From positions 1 to 47,891 of the forward strand of contig MBFK01000194.1 in NCBI GenBank assembly GCA_001704765.1: a stretch of 47,891 nt of DNA, in the 5' to 3' direction. Within the stretch, counting starts at the first letter, position 1, and each line of letters begins with the position of its first letter. Below, one piece after another: positions 16,902 through 26,029 of the stretch. The stretch is from Sinorhizobium shofinae. GTDB lineage: Bacteria; Pseudomonadota; Alphaproteobacteria; Rhizobiales; Rhizobiaceae. The position numbers and the translations under genes are program-made. The notes beneath the pieces are model-generated. The model worked only from the letters and a program-made list of their open reading frames with translations, was not told the DNA's origin and searched no databases.

Positions 16902-18743
16902 TCAGTAGACGCGCGCCTTCGGCTCGATCTTTTTCGGATCGATGCCCTCGGCGATAAGCTCGGTGTGGACCGGACGATATTCGAGCCGAACCTCGCCGGT
17001 GTCGTTGACCCAGGCGAGCGTGTGCTTGCGCCAGTTGGCGTCGTCGCGGCCGCCGAGCGGGCCGTCCTTGTAGTCCTCGCGGGCATGCGCGCCGCGGCTT
17101 TCCTTGCGCGCCTCGGCGCCGTAGACCGTGGTGATGGCATTGGCCATCAGGTTCTCGAGCTCCAGCGTCTCGACGAGGTCGGAGTTCCAGATCATCGAGC
17201 GGTCGGTGACCTTGACGTCCGGCAGTTCCTTCCAGATCGCGGACAAGCGCTGGCAGCCGGATTCGAGCGATTCCTGGGTGCGGAACACGGCCGCGTCTTC
17301 CTGCATGGCGCGCTGCATCTTGTCGCGCAGCACCGCCGTCGGCGTGCCGCCATTGGCATGGCGCAGCCGGTCGAAGCGCTCCATGATCCGGTCGCAGGCG
17401 GCCGTGTCGATCTTCGGCACCGCCTCGTTGCGGTCGATGATCTGACCGGCGCGGATTGCCGCGGCCCGACCGAAGACGACGAGGTCGATCAGCGAGTTCG
17501 AGCCGAGGCGGTTGGCGCCGTGCACCGAGGCGCAGCCGGCTTCGCCGACGGCCATCAGGCCGGGCGCGATGCGCTCGGGGTTCTGGGCGTCCGCATTCAG
17601 CACCTCGCCCCAGTAGTTGGTCGGGACGCCGCCCATGTTGTAGTGGACGGTCGGCAGCACCGGGATCGGCTCGCGGGTGACGTCGACGCCGGCAAAGATC
17701 TTCGCCGATTCCGAAATCCCCGGCAGGCGCTCGTGCAGCACGGCGGGATCGAGATGGTCGAGGTGCAGGAAGATGTGGTCCTTGTTCTTGCCGACGCCGC
17801 GGCCCTCGCGGATCTCCATCGTCATGCAGCGCGAGACGACGTCGCGGGAAGCCAAGTCCTTGGCCGACGGGGCGTAGCGTTCCATGAAGCGCTCGCCTTC
17901 GGAGTTGACGAGGTAGCCGCCCTCGCCGCGCGCACCTTCGGTGATGAGACAGCCGGCGCCGTAGATGCCGGTCGGATGGAACTGCACGAATTCCATGTCC
18001 TGCAGCGGCAGGCCGGCGCGCGCGATCATGCCGCCGCCGTCGCCGGTGCAGGTATGGGCCGAGGTCGCCGAGAAATAGGCACGCCCGTAGCCGCCGGTCG
18101 CCAGGACCACCATTTTGGCGGCGAAGCGATGGATCGTGCCGTCGTCGAGGTTCCAGGCGACGACGCCGGTGCAGCGGCCGTCGTTCGACATGATCAGGTC
18201 GAGGGCGAAATATTCGATGAAGAATTCGGCGTTGTTCCGGAGCGACTGGCCGTAGAGCGTGTGCAGGATCGCATGGCCGGTGCGGTCGGCGGCAGCACAG
18301 GTGCGCTGCACCGGCGGGCCTTCGCCATAGTTCTGCATATGGCCGCCGAACGGCCGCTGATAGATCTTGCCTTCCTCGTTGCGCGAGAAGGGCACGCCGT
18401 AATGCTCGAGTTCGTAGACGGCCTTCGGCGCTTCCATGGCGAGATATTGCATGGCGTCGACGTCGCCGAGCCAGTCCGAGCCCTTGACCGTGTCGTAGAG
18501 GTGCCACTGCCAGCAGTCAGGCGTCATGTTCTGCAGCGAGGCGGCGATGCCGCCCTGGGCCGCGACCGTGTGGGAGCGGGTCGGGAAGACCTTGGTGATG
18601 CAGGCGGTCTTGAGGCCCTGTTCGGCCATGCCGAGGGTCGCACGCAGGCCTGCACCGCCGGCCCCGACGACGACGACGTCGAAGGCGTGATCGACATACT
18701 GATAGGCCTTGCCGTTTGCAGCGGGGGAACTGTTCGATGCCAT
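16902..18743 (-). CDS. sdhA: succinate dehydrogenase flavoprotein subunit
   Basis: Catalytic flavoprotein of complex II, 613 residues from the ATG at 18743. The FAD-binding motif GAGGAGLRA is near residue 30. The covalent-FAD histidine lies in TRSHTVAAQGG, and the active-site HPTGIYG and REGRGVG regions are present. A longer reading from 18761 adds six residues that would overlap the sdhD stop; the shorter start leaves 7 bases and fits the family. It oxidises succinate to fumarate. Confidence 0.98.
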   Translation of the reverse strand: MASNSSPAANGKAYQYVDHAFDVVVVGAGGAGLRATLGMAEQGLKTACITKVFPTRSHTVAAQGGIAASLQNMTPDCWQWHLYDTVKGSDWLGDVDAMQYLAMEAPKAVYELEHYGVPFSRNEEGKIYQRPFGGHMQNYGEGPPVQRTCAAADRTGHAILHTLYGQSLRNNAEFFIEYFALDLIMSNDGRCTGVVAWNLDDGTIHRFAAKMVVLATGGYGRAYFSATSAHTCTGDGGGMIARAGLPLQDMEFVQFHPTGIYGAGCLITEGARGEGGYLVNSEGERFMERYAPSAKDLASRDVVSRCMTMEIREGRGVGKNKDHIFLHLDHLDPAVLHERLPGISESAKIFAGVDVTREPIPVLPTVHYNMGGVPTNYWGEVLNADAQNPERIAPGLMAVGEAGCASVHGANRLGSNSLIDLVVFGRAAAIRAGQIIDRNEAVPKIDTAACDRIMERFDRLRHANGGTPTAVLRDKMQRAMQEDAAVFRTQESLESGCQRLSAIWKELPDVKVTDRSMIWNSDLVETLELENLMANAITTVYGAEARKESRGAHAREDYKDGPLGGRDDANWRKHTLAWVNDTGEVRLEYRPVHTELIAEGIDPKKIEPKARVY

Positions 18744-18750
18744 GACGAAA

Positions 18751-19131
18751 TTACCCTGCAAAAGCGATCTTCAAGATGGCGAAAAGACAGAGCCCGCCGA
18801 TCGCGATCGCAAAAAATGTATTGAGGATGAGAAGCGCGATCTTGGCGCCCTCCGCATGAACGTAGTCCTCGATGATGACCTGCATGCCGATCCGCATATG
18901 GATGAGCGCGGACGTCACGACGAGACTCATGATCACCGCGACGAACGGATTCGAAAGCGCCGCGACGACTTCCGCATGCGGCGCACCGGCATAGCGGGCC
19001 ACGAAGAAGACGAAGAAGATCAAGAGCGGAATATTGGCGACCGCCGTCAGGCGCTGGCGCCAGAAATGGTCGGTTCCCTCCTTGGCCGAGCCGAGGCCGC
19101 GAACCTTGCCGAGGGGTGTGCGCATATCCAT
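18751..19131 (-). CDS. sdhD: succinate dehydrogenase membrane anchor subunit
   Basis: A 126-residue membrane protein with three hydrophobic segments (about 34-50, 58-78 and 95-120). The HMRIGMQVIIEDYVH motif of SdhD supplies the conserved heme/quinone-site residues. It pairs with SdhC to anchor the SdhAB dimer in the inner membrane. It lies 14 bases after sdhC. Confidence 0.95.
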   Translation of the reverse strand: MDMRTPLGKVRGLGSAKEGTDHFWRQRLTAVANIPLLIFFVFFVARYAGAPHAEVVAALSNPFVAVIMSLVVTSALIHMRIGMQVIIEDYVHAEGAKIALLILNTFFAIAIGGLCLFAILKIAFAG

Positions 19132-19145
19132 GGTAAGTCCCCTCG

Positions 19146-19538
19146 TTAGCGAACCAGAGAGCCGATGATCCAGATGACGAGCGTCAGCGTCACTGATCCG
19201 GCGAGCATCGCCTTGGCCACCTTCGTCGCGAAATGCTTTTCATAGCCGTAGCCGAGGTCCCAGACGAGATGGCGCAGGCCGCCCAGCATGTGGTGCACCA
19301 GCACCCAGGTGTAGCCGAAGAGGACAATCTTGCCGATCAGCGTGCCAAACAGCCAGCTCACCCAGTCGTAATAGGCCGCACCCGAGGCGGCGGCGATCAA
19401 CCACCAGGCGACCAGCACCGTGCCGAAATAGAGTGCGCCGCCGGTAATGCGGTGCATGATCGACATAACCATGGTGGGAATTGGCTTGTAGATTTGAAGA
19501 TGCGGCGAAAGCGGCCGGCTTCTTGTGACATTCGTCAT
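19146..19538 (-). CDS. sdhC: succinate dehydrogenase cytochrome b556 subunit
   Basis: A 130-residue heme b-binding subunit of complex II. The signature RPLSPHLQIYKP leads into the first membrane segment, with SIMHRITGG at about residue 25. The heme histidine context HHMLGGLRHLVWD is near residue 82. Three membrane segments are visible. First gene of sdhCDAB. Confidence 0.96.
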   Translation of the reverse strand: MTNVTRSRPLSPHLQIYKPIPTMVMSIMHRITGGALYFGTVLVAWWLIAAASGAAYYDWVSWLFGTLIGKIVLFGYTWVLVHHMLGGLRHLVWDLGYGYEKHFATKVAKAMLAGSVTLTLVIWIIGSLVR

Positions 19539-19843
19539 CGGAACCTCACGAAATGACCGGAGTCCACGCCTTAAACTAGACTAATTTCATCCGGTATCGC
19601 ACCCGATTGTGCGCAATTCAGTCATCCGGACCTTTAATCACCATATTGCTTAACGACAAGTATGTTTGCGGTGCAAAATAAATAAAATCGATTAGACGAA
19701 AAGCGGCATTTTCCTGCCTGCCCAAGACATCCGAGCCGTTAACGATGTGGGCGGAAAAGCCAATCGAATCCGTGACATTTGCGGGCGCTTGCATCAGGAT
19801 GCGGTTAAGAATTCGTTAACCGCAATTCGGAGGGCAGGGCAGG
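19539..19843. other. divergent intergenic region upstream of sdhC
   Basis: About 305 bases without a gene. It must hold the sdhCDAB promoter (minus strand) and the promoter of the secreted protein gene at 19844 (plus strand). It is clearly more AT-rich than the flanks, especially 19650-19720. A CTTGTC...17 bases...TTAAAG pair on the minus strand is a weak promoter candidate. No convincing dyad operator was seen. Confidence 0.4.
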
Positions 19844-20482
19844 ATGAATCTGTTGCGCGCGGTCCATGCGACCAAAGTTTTACTCCTGGCCTTCACGTTG
19901 GCGGTCCCGGTCGGGCTGCCTGCGGAGGCCGGAAGCGGTGATGGCCTGCCGGAAGTCCAGACGCGTGTCCGGCATGTCCGGCTCAAGCATGGTCCATCAC
20001 ACCATGCATGGCGCAAGACGCAGCATCATCATCGTCATTTCGCCGGCCATCGGCGCCACCGCTCCGTGAACTCCAGCATCGATGACTTCTCCTCCTTTGA
20101 GACAGGCGGTCTGGCCGACATTCAAACCCGTACCCGCCATATCCGGCGGAAGCACTGGCCCTTCCACTTTGCGCGGCGTGACCGCGATCGCGGCCCCGTG
20201 ATATTCATTTATGACGCCGGCAGCTACAGCGGCGACATGGATGGCGGCTATAATTTCCCTTCCTGGATCCCCGGCCTCGGCACCTATGCCGGCAACCTTT
20301 CGGCCTACCAGCAGCCGGGCAATGGCATCTATTTCAGCCAGGGCGGCAGCTATTCCTATTTCGCCGAGAACGGCGTCGAGCCGAGTCCGCCGGCAGAGCG
20401 CCCGAAGATCATCGTCGTCTCGCCGCAGACAAATGCCAGCGCCTGCTCATGGGAACACGGCATCTGCGTCGTTCGGCCGTAG
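19844..20482 (+). CDS. hypothetical secreted His/Arg-rich protein
   Basis: Unrecognised protein of 212 residues with a signal peptide (hydrophobic VLLLAFTLAVPVGLP, cleavage near residue 29). The mature N-terminal half is rich in His and Arg and contains two copies of one motif: VQTRVRHVRLKHGPSHHAWR (about residues 38-57) and IQTRTRHIRRKHWPFHFARR (about 93-112). The C-terminal half is Gly/Tyr/Ser-rich and ends with a two-cysteine tail. It may bind metal or polyanions in the periplasm, but no function can be assigned. Monocistronic. Confidence 0.7.
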   Translation: MNLLRAVHATKVLLLAFTLAVPVGLPAEAGSGDGLPEVQTRVRHVRLKHGPSHHAWRKTQHHHRHFAGHRRHRSVNSSIDDFSSFETGGLADIQTRTRHIRRKHWPFHFARRDRDRGPVIFIYDAGSYSGDMDGGYNFPSWIPGLGTYAGNLSAYQQPGNGIYFSQGGSYSYFAENGVEPSPPAERPKIIVVSPQTNASACSWEHGICVVRP

Positions 20483-20518
20483 GCTGAAAATCCCGCGCGA
20501 ACAGGACGACAGGTTCCA

Positions 20519-21184
20519 TCAGCGATCATCGATGCGGCCCGGACCGAACCGCCAGACCGTCGTCCGCTTCACTTCGCTATCCTCGAGGGCCCGGGTGACC
20601 GGCACCTCATAGGTCGCAAGCGCCGTCATCCGCTGGCGCGGGCAATAGGCGCGCCCCGGATCGCCGACGAGCACCGCGGCGCCGGCATGTTCGAGCGCGT
20701 CGAACCATGGCTGAAGCAGATCGGCAAAGCCCCTGTCGTAAAAGACGTCACCGGCGAGATAGACGTCGGCGGCGCGCTCGCGGCCGATGATGTCCTCGCC
20801 CAGGAAGCTGACAGCCACACCATTCAGTTCCGCGTTGAGCCGCACGGCCGTTTCGGCCCATGGGTCGATATCCACGGCGAGAACCTCGGCAGCGCCGGCC
20901 ATCATGGCGGCGATAGCGACGAGGCCTGAGCCGGAGGCGAAATCGACGACGCGGCGGCCGCGCACCGCCTCCGGATGATCGAGGATGTAGCGGGCGAGCC
21001 CCTGCCCGCCCGCCCAGGCGAAGGCCCAGAAGGGCGGCGGCAGGCCGATCTCCTCCAGTTCCTCCTCGGTCTTCAGCCACAGCTCATGCGCTTCGCTCGC
21101 GAGGTGCAGGCGGACCTCCGGCACATGCGGCGGCGACAAGATGGCGGTATTGGCGCGGATGAAGCTTTCCGGGTCGGTTTTCAA
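20519..21184 (-). CDS. class I SAM-dependent methyltransferase
   Basis: A 221-residue methyltransferase. The SAM-binding motif I is VVDFASGSGLVAIAA at about residues 80-94, and the acidic end of the second strand, VLAVDID, follows. The overall pattern resembles the branch that includes eukaryotic ETFB-lysine methyltransferase and bacterial PrmA-like relatives. That would suggest a protein substrate, but the specificity is not readable from sequence. It stands 46 bases downstream of the EVE gene on the same strand. Confidence 0.8.
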   Translation of the reverse strand: MKTDPESFIRANTAILSPPHVPEVRLHLASEAHELWLKTEEELEEIGLPPPFWAFAWAGGQGLARYILDHPEAVRGRRVVDFASGSGLVAIAAMMAGAAEVLAVDIDPWAETAVRLNAELNGVAVSFLGEDIIGRERAADVYLAGDVFYDRGFADLLQPWFDALEHAGAAVLVGDPGRAYCPRQRMTALATYEVPVTRALEDSEVKRTTVWRFGPGRIDDR

Positions 21185-21230
21185 GACTGGAGACTCAAGA
21201 GTGTGACCCGAACTGGGAACCGATTTTGGC

Positions 21231-21662
21231 TTACCTCGGCGGATTGTCGAGCCCGCCCATGCGGCAGACCTCGATCCATTCGTCCTCGGTCACCGGCTGC
21301 ACCGAAAGACGCATGGAGGTCACCAGCGACATCTTGGCAAGCTTCGGATTTTCCTTGATTTCCTTGAGCGAGACGGGGCGCGGCATATCCATGACAGCGC
21401 GGATATCGACGCAATCCCAGCGGGCGTCGCCCTCTGCCGTCGAATCCGGGTGCGAAAGCGCGCAAACCTCGGTGAGGCCGACGATCTCAAGCCCCTCATT
21501 GGAATGGTAGAAGAAGCCCTTGTCGCCGATCTTCATCGCCCGCATGTTGTTGCGCGCCAGATAGTTGCGCACGCCGGTCCATTCGGTGCCCTTCGCACCG
21601 GCATCCTTCTGCATCTGCCAGGACCATTTGACCGGTTCGGATTTATAGAGCCAGAAAGCCAT
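21231..21662 (-). CDS. EVE domain-containing protein
   Basis: A 143-residue single-domain EVE protein (PUA-like fold; human relative THYN1). Family features are the start FWLYKSEP, the WTGVRNYLARNNMRAMKIGD stretch and the GFFYHSN motif that forms part of the modified-base pocket. EVE proteins bind modified nucleobases in DNA or RNA. Standing 6 bases after the YciI gene, upstream of a methyltransferase and downstream of gpsA-tsaD, it fits a conserved alphaproteobacterial gene order. Confidence 0.9.
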   Translation of the reverse strand: MAFWLYKSEPVKWSWQMQKDAGAKGTEWTGVRNYLARNNMRAMKIGDKGFFYHSNEGLEIVGLTEVCALSHPDSTAEGDARWDCVDIRAVMDMPRPVSLKEIKENPKLAKMSLVTSMRLSVQPVTEDEWIEVCRMGGLDNPPR

Positions 21663-21668
21663 TGCCCC

Positions 21669-21962
21669 TCAAGCCTCCGGATTGTTGAAGACCCAGTTGT
21701 AGGCCTTGATCTCGACATTCGCGAAAAGGCCCGCCTTCGCATAGGGGTCGGCTTCGGCGATCGCCTTCGCCTCATCGAGCGTATCGGCCTTGACGATCAC
21801 CAGGCTTCCCGTCGGTTTCCCGGCATCGCCGAGAAAGGGGCCGGCAATCTTCAAAATGCCCTTGGCGTTGAGGTCGTTGAGATAGGCGACATGGTCCGGG
21901 CGGGTGTCGAGCCTGAGCTGCAGGGCTCCCGGCTTGTCCGTGCATAGAAGTGCGAAGAGCAT
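21669..21962 (-). CDS. YciI family protein
   Basis: A 97-residue YciI-like protein with a dimeric ferredoxin-like fold. The motif MLFALLCTDKPG begins the first strand. The conserved His is in RPDHVAYL and the Asp is in EADPYAKAGLF. The start at 21962 is set by an excellent GGAGGAACC Shine-Dalgarno directly before it; an ATG five codons upstream is rejected. The family's activity is unproven in most bacteria. Confidence 0.9.
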   Translation of the reverse strand: MLFALLCTDKPGALQLRLDTRPDHVAYLNDLNAKGILKIAGPFLGDAGKPTGSLVIVKADTLDEAKAIAEADPYAKAGLFANVEIKAYNWVFNNPEA

Positions 21963-22040
21963 GGTTCCTCCTGACATTATCGATTGGAGCGGGATGCGGG
22001 CGGAAAACCGCTTTACACTTTTCCTTATCCCGCTGCCGAA

Positions 22041-23042
22041 TTATTCCTGGGTGATCGGCCGCGACATCAGTTGTTCGAGAGCGGTGCGGACATCGAGCTT
22101 GCCGTCGATGATGGCGGCGACGGCCTCGGTGATCGGCATCTCGATGCCGAGGCCCTGGGCCACCCGCGCGGCGATCGACGCGGCAAAGGCGCCCTCGACG
22201 AGTTCGCCGCCGCGCCCGTTGGCACGGCCGTTCTTGCCGAGCGCAATGCCGAAGCGCAGGTTGCGGGACTGGTGGCTCGTCGCCGTCAGCACGAGGTCAC
22301 CGAGCCCTGAGAGACCGCGCACCGTATCGGCCTCACCGCCTCTCGCGGCGATGAAGCGCGACATTTCCGCAAGGCCGCGGGAGATCAGCGCGGCGCGGGC
22401 GGAATCGCCGAGACCGGCGCCTTCGACGATACCGCAGGCGATCGCCAGCACGTTCTTGAGTGCGCCCCCAAGCTGAACGCCGATGCGGTCGGTGGACGGG
22501 TAGAGCCGGAAGGTCGGTCCGGAAAGCGCTTCGGCCAGTTCCGTCGCAATTGCCATGTCAGGCGCGGCGACCACCATTGCGGTCGGCAGGCCCTTGGCAA
22601 TGTCGGCGGCAAAGCCTGGCCCGGAGAGGACACCGATCCTGTGGCCAGGCAATTCCTCCCCGAGCAGCTCGGTCAAGAGCCGGCCGGTCGATTGCTCCAT
22701 CCCCTTGGCACAGGTGACGATCGTCGCATCGGCGCCGATGGCTGCGCCATAGCTCTGCGCCGCAGCCCGGTGCTCCTGCGACGGCATCGCGAAGAGCACG
22801 ATATGGGCGCCCCCAAGCACGGCGACGTCGGAGGAAAAGGCAAGGCCGGTCGGAAGCGCGATACCGGGCAAAGCCCTTTCGTTGCGACCGGTCAGGCGGC
22901 AGTCAGCCGCCACTTCCTCCCGCCGGGCCAGCAGCGTCACGTCGGCATTGGCGCTTGCCGACGCCACCGCCGCAAGGGCCGTCCCGAAGGCGCCGGCACC
23001 GACGACGACGATCTTCGGCGCGATCGTTGGATTATCACTCAT
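22041..23042 (-). CDS. gpsA: NAD(P)-dependent glycerol-3-phosphate dehydrogenase
   Basis: Makes sn-glycerol-3-phosphate from dihydroxyacetone phosphate for phospholipid synthesis. 333 residues. The N-terminal Rossmann motif is VVGAGAFGTALA (residues 13-24). The CAKGMEQ segment, the SGPGFAADIAKG motif and the catalytic-lysine region GGALKNVLAIACG are all present. It is 10 bases after tsaD, so cotranscription is likely. Confidence 0.97.
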   Translation of the reverse strand: MSDNPTIAPKIVVVGAGAFGTALAAVASASANADVTLLARREEVAADCRLTGRNERALPGIALPTGLAFSSDVAVLGGAHIVLFAMPSQEHRAAAQSYGAAIGADATIVTCAKGMEQSTGRLLTELLGEELPGHRIGVLSGPGFAADIAKGLPTAMVVAAPDMAIATELAEALSGPTFRLYPSTDRIGVQLGGALKNVLAIACGIVEGAGLGDSARAALISRGLAEMSRFIAARGGEADTVRGLSGLGDLVLTATSHQSRNLRFGIALGKNGRANGRGGELVEGAFAASIAARVAQGLGIEMPITEAVAAIIDGKLDVRTALEQLMSRPITQE

Positions 23043-23052
23043 CTTCTGTCCG

Positions 23053-24147
23053 TCATGCCTTGGCGCCGCGCTTGCCGGAGCCGATCAAAGCCTGTGCCCG
23101 GGTGTCGAGCGGCCAACGTGAACGCGGCGCGACGTCGAGCCCGTCGGCCGGCAGGCCCGCCGCCAGGCGCTCGGCCCCTGCCCAGGCGATCATCGCCGCA
23201 TTATCCGTGCAAAGCTGAAGCGGCGGCGCGACGAAACGGAAGCCGTGCGCGTCGCAAAGCGCCTGCAGCGTCGCCCGGAGCGTCTGGTTTGCGGCCACAC
23301 CTCCGGCAACGACAAGCGCCGGCCCAGCGACCGACGCATATTCGGCCTTGAATCGCTTCAGCCCGCGACCGACGCGATCCTTCAGCGTGCGCGCGATGGC
23401 GCGCTGGAACGACGCGCAGATGTCGGCGATATCCTGTTCCTTGACCGGTTCCAGGGATTGCGCCGCCTGCCGCACCGCAGTCTTCAGCCCGGAGAAGGAA
23501 AAATCGAGCCGCGCATCGCCGACGAGCGGGCGCGGAAAATCGAAGCGCTCGGGATCGCCCGTCCTGGCCGACCGCTCCACCGCCGGCCCGCCCGGATAGG
23601 GAAGGCCGAGCAATTTCGCCGTCTTGTCGAAGGCCTCGCCGAGCGCGTCATCGATGGTCGTCCCCCAGCGCTCGTAGTCGCCGACGCCCTTGACGAGGAT
23701 CAGCTGCGTGTGGCCGCCTGAGACGAGCAGCATCAGATAGGGAAAGGAGAGGCCGTCCGTCAGCCGCGCCGTCAGAGCATGGCCTTCGAGGTGGTTGACC
23801 GCATAAAGCGGTTTGCCAATCGCCCGGGCGATCGCCTTGCCGGTCATCAGTCCGACGATCAAACCGCCGATCAGGCCGGGTCCACTTGTCGCGGCGATGG
23901 CATCGATGTCCTGAAGCGTTACGCCGGCACGCAGGAGCGCTTCCTCGATCAGCGCATCCAGCGCCTCGACATGGGCGCGCGCGGCGATCTCGGGCACGAC
24001 GCCGCCATAGGCGCTATGCTCTTCAAGCTGGCTCAGCACCACGTCGCCGAGGATCCGGCCGCTGCCCTCTTCATCGCGCAGCACCACGGAAGCCGCGGTT
24101 TCGTCGCAGCTTGTCTCAATGCCGAGGATGCGCAAAGGCGGGGACAT
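23053..24147 (-). CDS. tsaD: tRNA N6-threonylcarbamoyladenosine transferase
   Basis: TsaD (YgjD/Kae1) transfers the threonylcarbamoyl group to A37 of ANN-decoding tRNAs, with TsaB and TsaE. 364 residues. The start LGIETSCDETAAS is followed by HxxxH metal ligands in the EHSAYGGVVPEIAARAHVE segment. VSGGHTQL lies near residue 145, and the ASAHSK-type later motifs are replaced by the usual VAGGVAANQTLR. Divergent from hemC, the common order in rhizobia. Confidence 0.96.
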   Translation of the reverse strand: MSPPLRILGIETSCDETAASVVLRDEEGSGRILGDVVLSQLEEHSAYGGVVPEIAARAHVEALDALIEEALLRAGVTLQDIDAIAATSGPGLIGGLIVGLMTGKAIARAIGKPLYAVNHLEGHALTARLTDGLSFPYLMLLVSGGHTQLILVKGVGDYERWGTTIDDALGEAFDKTAKLLGLPYPGGPAVERSARTGDPERFDFPRPLVGDARLDFSFSGLKTAVRQAAQSLEPVKEQDIADICASFQRAIARTLKDRVGRGLKRFKAEYASVAGPALVVAGGVAANQTLRATLQALCDAHGFRFVAPPLQLCTDNAAMIAWAGAERLAAGLPADGLDVAPRSRWPLDTRAQALIGSGKRGAKA

Positions 24148-24223
24148 TACGTGGTATACTCAAAGATTGCGGTCACCGTGAAAGGTGGGTACACGGAACT
24201 CCGGTAACAACGGATGGCCAAGG
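24148..24223. promoter_or_regulatory. tsaD-hemC divergent promoter region
   Basis: Only 76 bases separate the two start codons, so both promoters must lie here or within the coding ends. On the plus strand TTGCGG and TACACG are 17 bases apart (candidate hemC promoter). On the minus strand a TATACC box lies just 5 bases from the tsaD ATG, which would give a very short or absent leader if used. These are weak pattern matches. Confidence 0.3.
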
Positions 24224-25153
24224 ATGCAAACAAAACCTTTCCGCATCGGCACGCGCGGCAGCCCGCTGGCGCTCGCCCAGACCCATGAGACGCGCGACCG
24301 TCTGGCCGCCGCCCATGGGCTGCCGCCGGAAATGTTCGAGATCGTCGTGCTTTCGACGAAGGGCGATCGCATCACTGACCGACCGCTTGCAGAGATCGGC
24401 GGCAAGGGCCTGTTCACCGAAGAGCTCGAGCAGCAGCTTCTGTCGGGCGATCTCGACTTCGCCGTCCATTCGTCGAAGGACATGCCGACGAAGCTGCCCG
24501 ACGGGCTGTTTCTCTCCGCCTTCCTGCCGCGCGAGGACATCCGCGACGCCTTCGTCGGCCGCACCGCACCGAAGCTCGTCGAGCTGCCTGAGGGCGCCAC
24601 CGTCGGCTCGTCGTCGCTGCGCCGCCAGGCGCTGATCCGCCGGCTGCGGCCCGACATCAACGTCATCACCTATCGCGGCCAGGTCGAAACACGGCTGCGC
24701 AAGCTCGCCGAGGGGCAGGTCGACGGCACGCTGCTTGCCTATGCCGGCCTGAGGCGGCTCGGCATGACCGACGTGCCGACCGAACTGCTTGATCCCAAGG
24801 AGTTTCCGCCGGCTCCGGCCCAGGGCGCGATCTGCATCGAAAGCCGCGTCGGCGACGGTCGCGTCAACGCGCTGCTCGCCGCGATCGACCACCCGCGCAC
24901 CCATGAGGCGGTCTCCTGCGAACGCGGCTTCCTGGCAACACTCGACGGCTCGTGCCGCACGCCGATTGCCGGCTACGCCCAATCGGACGGCGCGCATATC
25001 CGCTTCTCCGGCATGATCCTGACGCCCGACGGCACGACCTGCCACCGCATCGAAATCGACGGCAAGGCGGCGGACGCGACGGAACTTGGACGCAAGGCCG
25101 GCGAACAGATCCGCGCCAAGGCCGGACCAGGGTTCTTTTCGAGCTGGACCTGA
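24224..25153 (+). CDS. hemC: hydroxymethylbilane synthase
   Basis: Porphobilinogen deaminase: joins four porphobilinogens into hydroxymethylbilane in heme and cobalamin-precursor synthesis. 309 residues from the ATG at 24224. The motif IGTRGSPLALAQ opens the protein and VHSSKDMPT lies near residue 83. The dipyrromethane cofactor cysteine is Cys244 in LDGSCRTPIAGY. A longer in-frame start at 24185 is rejected because conserved sequence begins at the internal Met. hemD follows after 3 bases. Confidence 0.97.
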   Translation: MQTKPFRIGTRGSPLALAQTHETRDRLAAAHGLPPEMFEIVVLSTKGDRITDRPLAEIGGKGLFTEELEQQLLSGDLDFAVHSSKDMPTKLPDGLFLSAFLPREDIRDAFVGRTAPKLVELPEGATVGSSSLRRQALIRRLRPDINVITYRGQVETRLRKLAEGQVDGTLLAYAGLRRLGMTDVPTELLDPKEFPPAPAQGAICIESRVGDGRVNALLAAIDHPRTHEAVSCERGFLATLDGSCRTPIAGYAQSDGAHIRFSGMILTPDGTTCHRIEIDGKAADATELGRKAGEQIRAKAGPGFFSSWT

Positions 25154-25156
25154 CCA

Positions 25157-25867
25157 ATGCGCGTGCTCGTCACCCGTCCGCGGCCGGCAGCCGAAACTAC
25201 GGCGCTGAAACTTGAAGCGATGGGACACCATGCGGTCGTCCTGCCGCTGATGCAGGCGCAGCATTTTGTCGCTGCGGTTCGCGCAGGGTTTGAGCGCCCC
25301 CACGACGCGATTGCCGTGACCAGCGCGCAAGCCATCGGTGTTCTGGCCGGGCTCGGTCCCGCACTTGACGCGCATCTGGCGACACCGCTTTTCGCCGTCG
25401 GTGCGGCGACGGCCCGCGCCGCCGCCGAGCTCGGCTTCAAGGACATACGGGTCGGGGCGGGAACGGGGGAAGCGCTCGCGGAGACGGTTGCCGGCTTTCT
25501 TGGCGCAGAAACGGGATCACTTCTTTATTTCGCCGGCTTGCCGCGCGCCGATGGTTTCGAGCACGCGCTGCGTGAACGGGCGATCGATCATGTGACTATC
25601 GAATGCTACCGGATGAGCCCAGTGAGCCACGGGCCGGAAACACTGCCCGCTCTCATTCAGTTCGGCCCGTTCGACGCGGTGCTGCTCTACTCGCGCGAAA
25701 CGGCTCGGCGCCTTGTCGCGCTCATGCACGAGAGCGGCCTTGTTTGTGCCGACGTTTCCGCGCGTTACCTCTGCCTGAGCGCGGCAGTCAAAGAGGTGCT
25801 ACCGGCCGGCGTTGCAGCGCATGTCGCAGCAGCACCCGACGAGGAAAGCCTGTTGAACCTCCTCTGA
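25157..25867 (+). CDS. hemD: uroporphyrinogen-III synthase
   Basis: HemD closes hydroxymethylbilane to uroporphyrinogen III with inversion of ring D. 236 residues. The poorly conserved family shows MRVLVTRPRPAAE at the start, AVTSAQAIGVL near residue 55, and FDAVLLYSRETARRLV near residue 175. The assignment is supported by the 3-base spacing behind hemC. Confidence 0.93.
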   Translation: MRVLVTRPRPAAETTALKLEAMGHHAVVLPLMQAQHFVAAVRAGFERPHDAIAVTSAQAIGVLAGLGPALDAHLATPLFAVGAATARAAAELGFKDIRVGAGTGEALAETVAGFLGAETGSLLYFAGLPRADGFEHALRERAIDHVTIECYRMSPVSHGPETLPALIQFGPFDAVLLYSRETARRLVALMHESGLVCADVSARYLCLSAAVKEVLPAGVAAHVAAAPDEESLLNLL

Positions 25868-26029
25868 GGCGGGATCAGCAAAGACGGCGCCGATTTTCCG
25901 CTGACTTCCCGGGCATGGGTGAGGTCATCTGAGGCAAATGCCGCAAAAACGGAGCATAGGGACTTTCCCTGGTGCGCTTCCCTGACTAGGTTTGGCTGAA
26001 GAGCCCGACAGAACGGTAAAGAGGTCATT

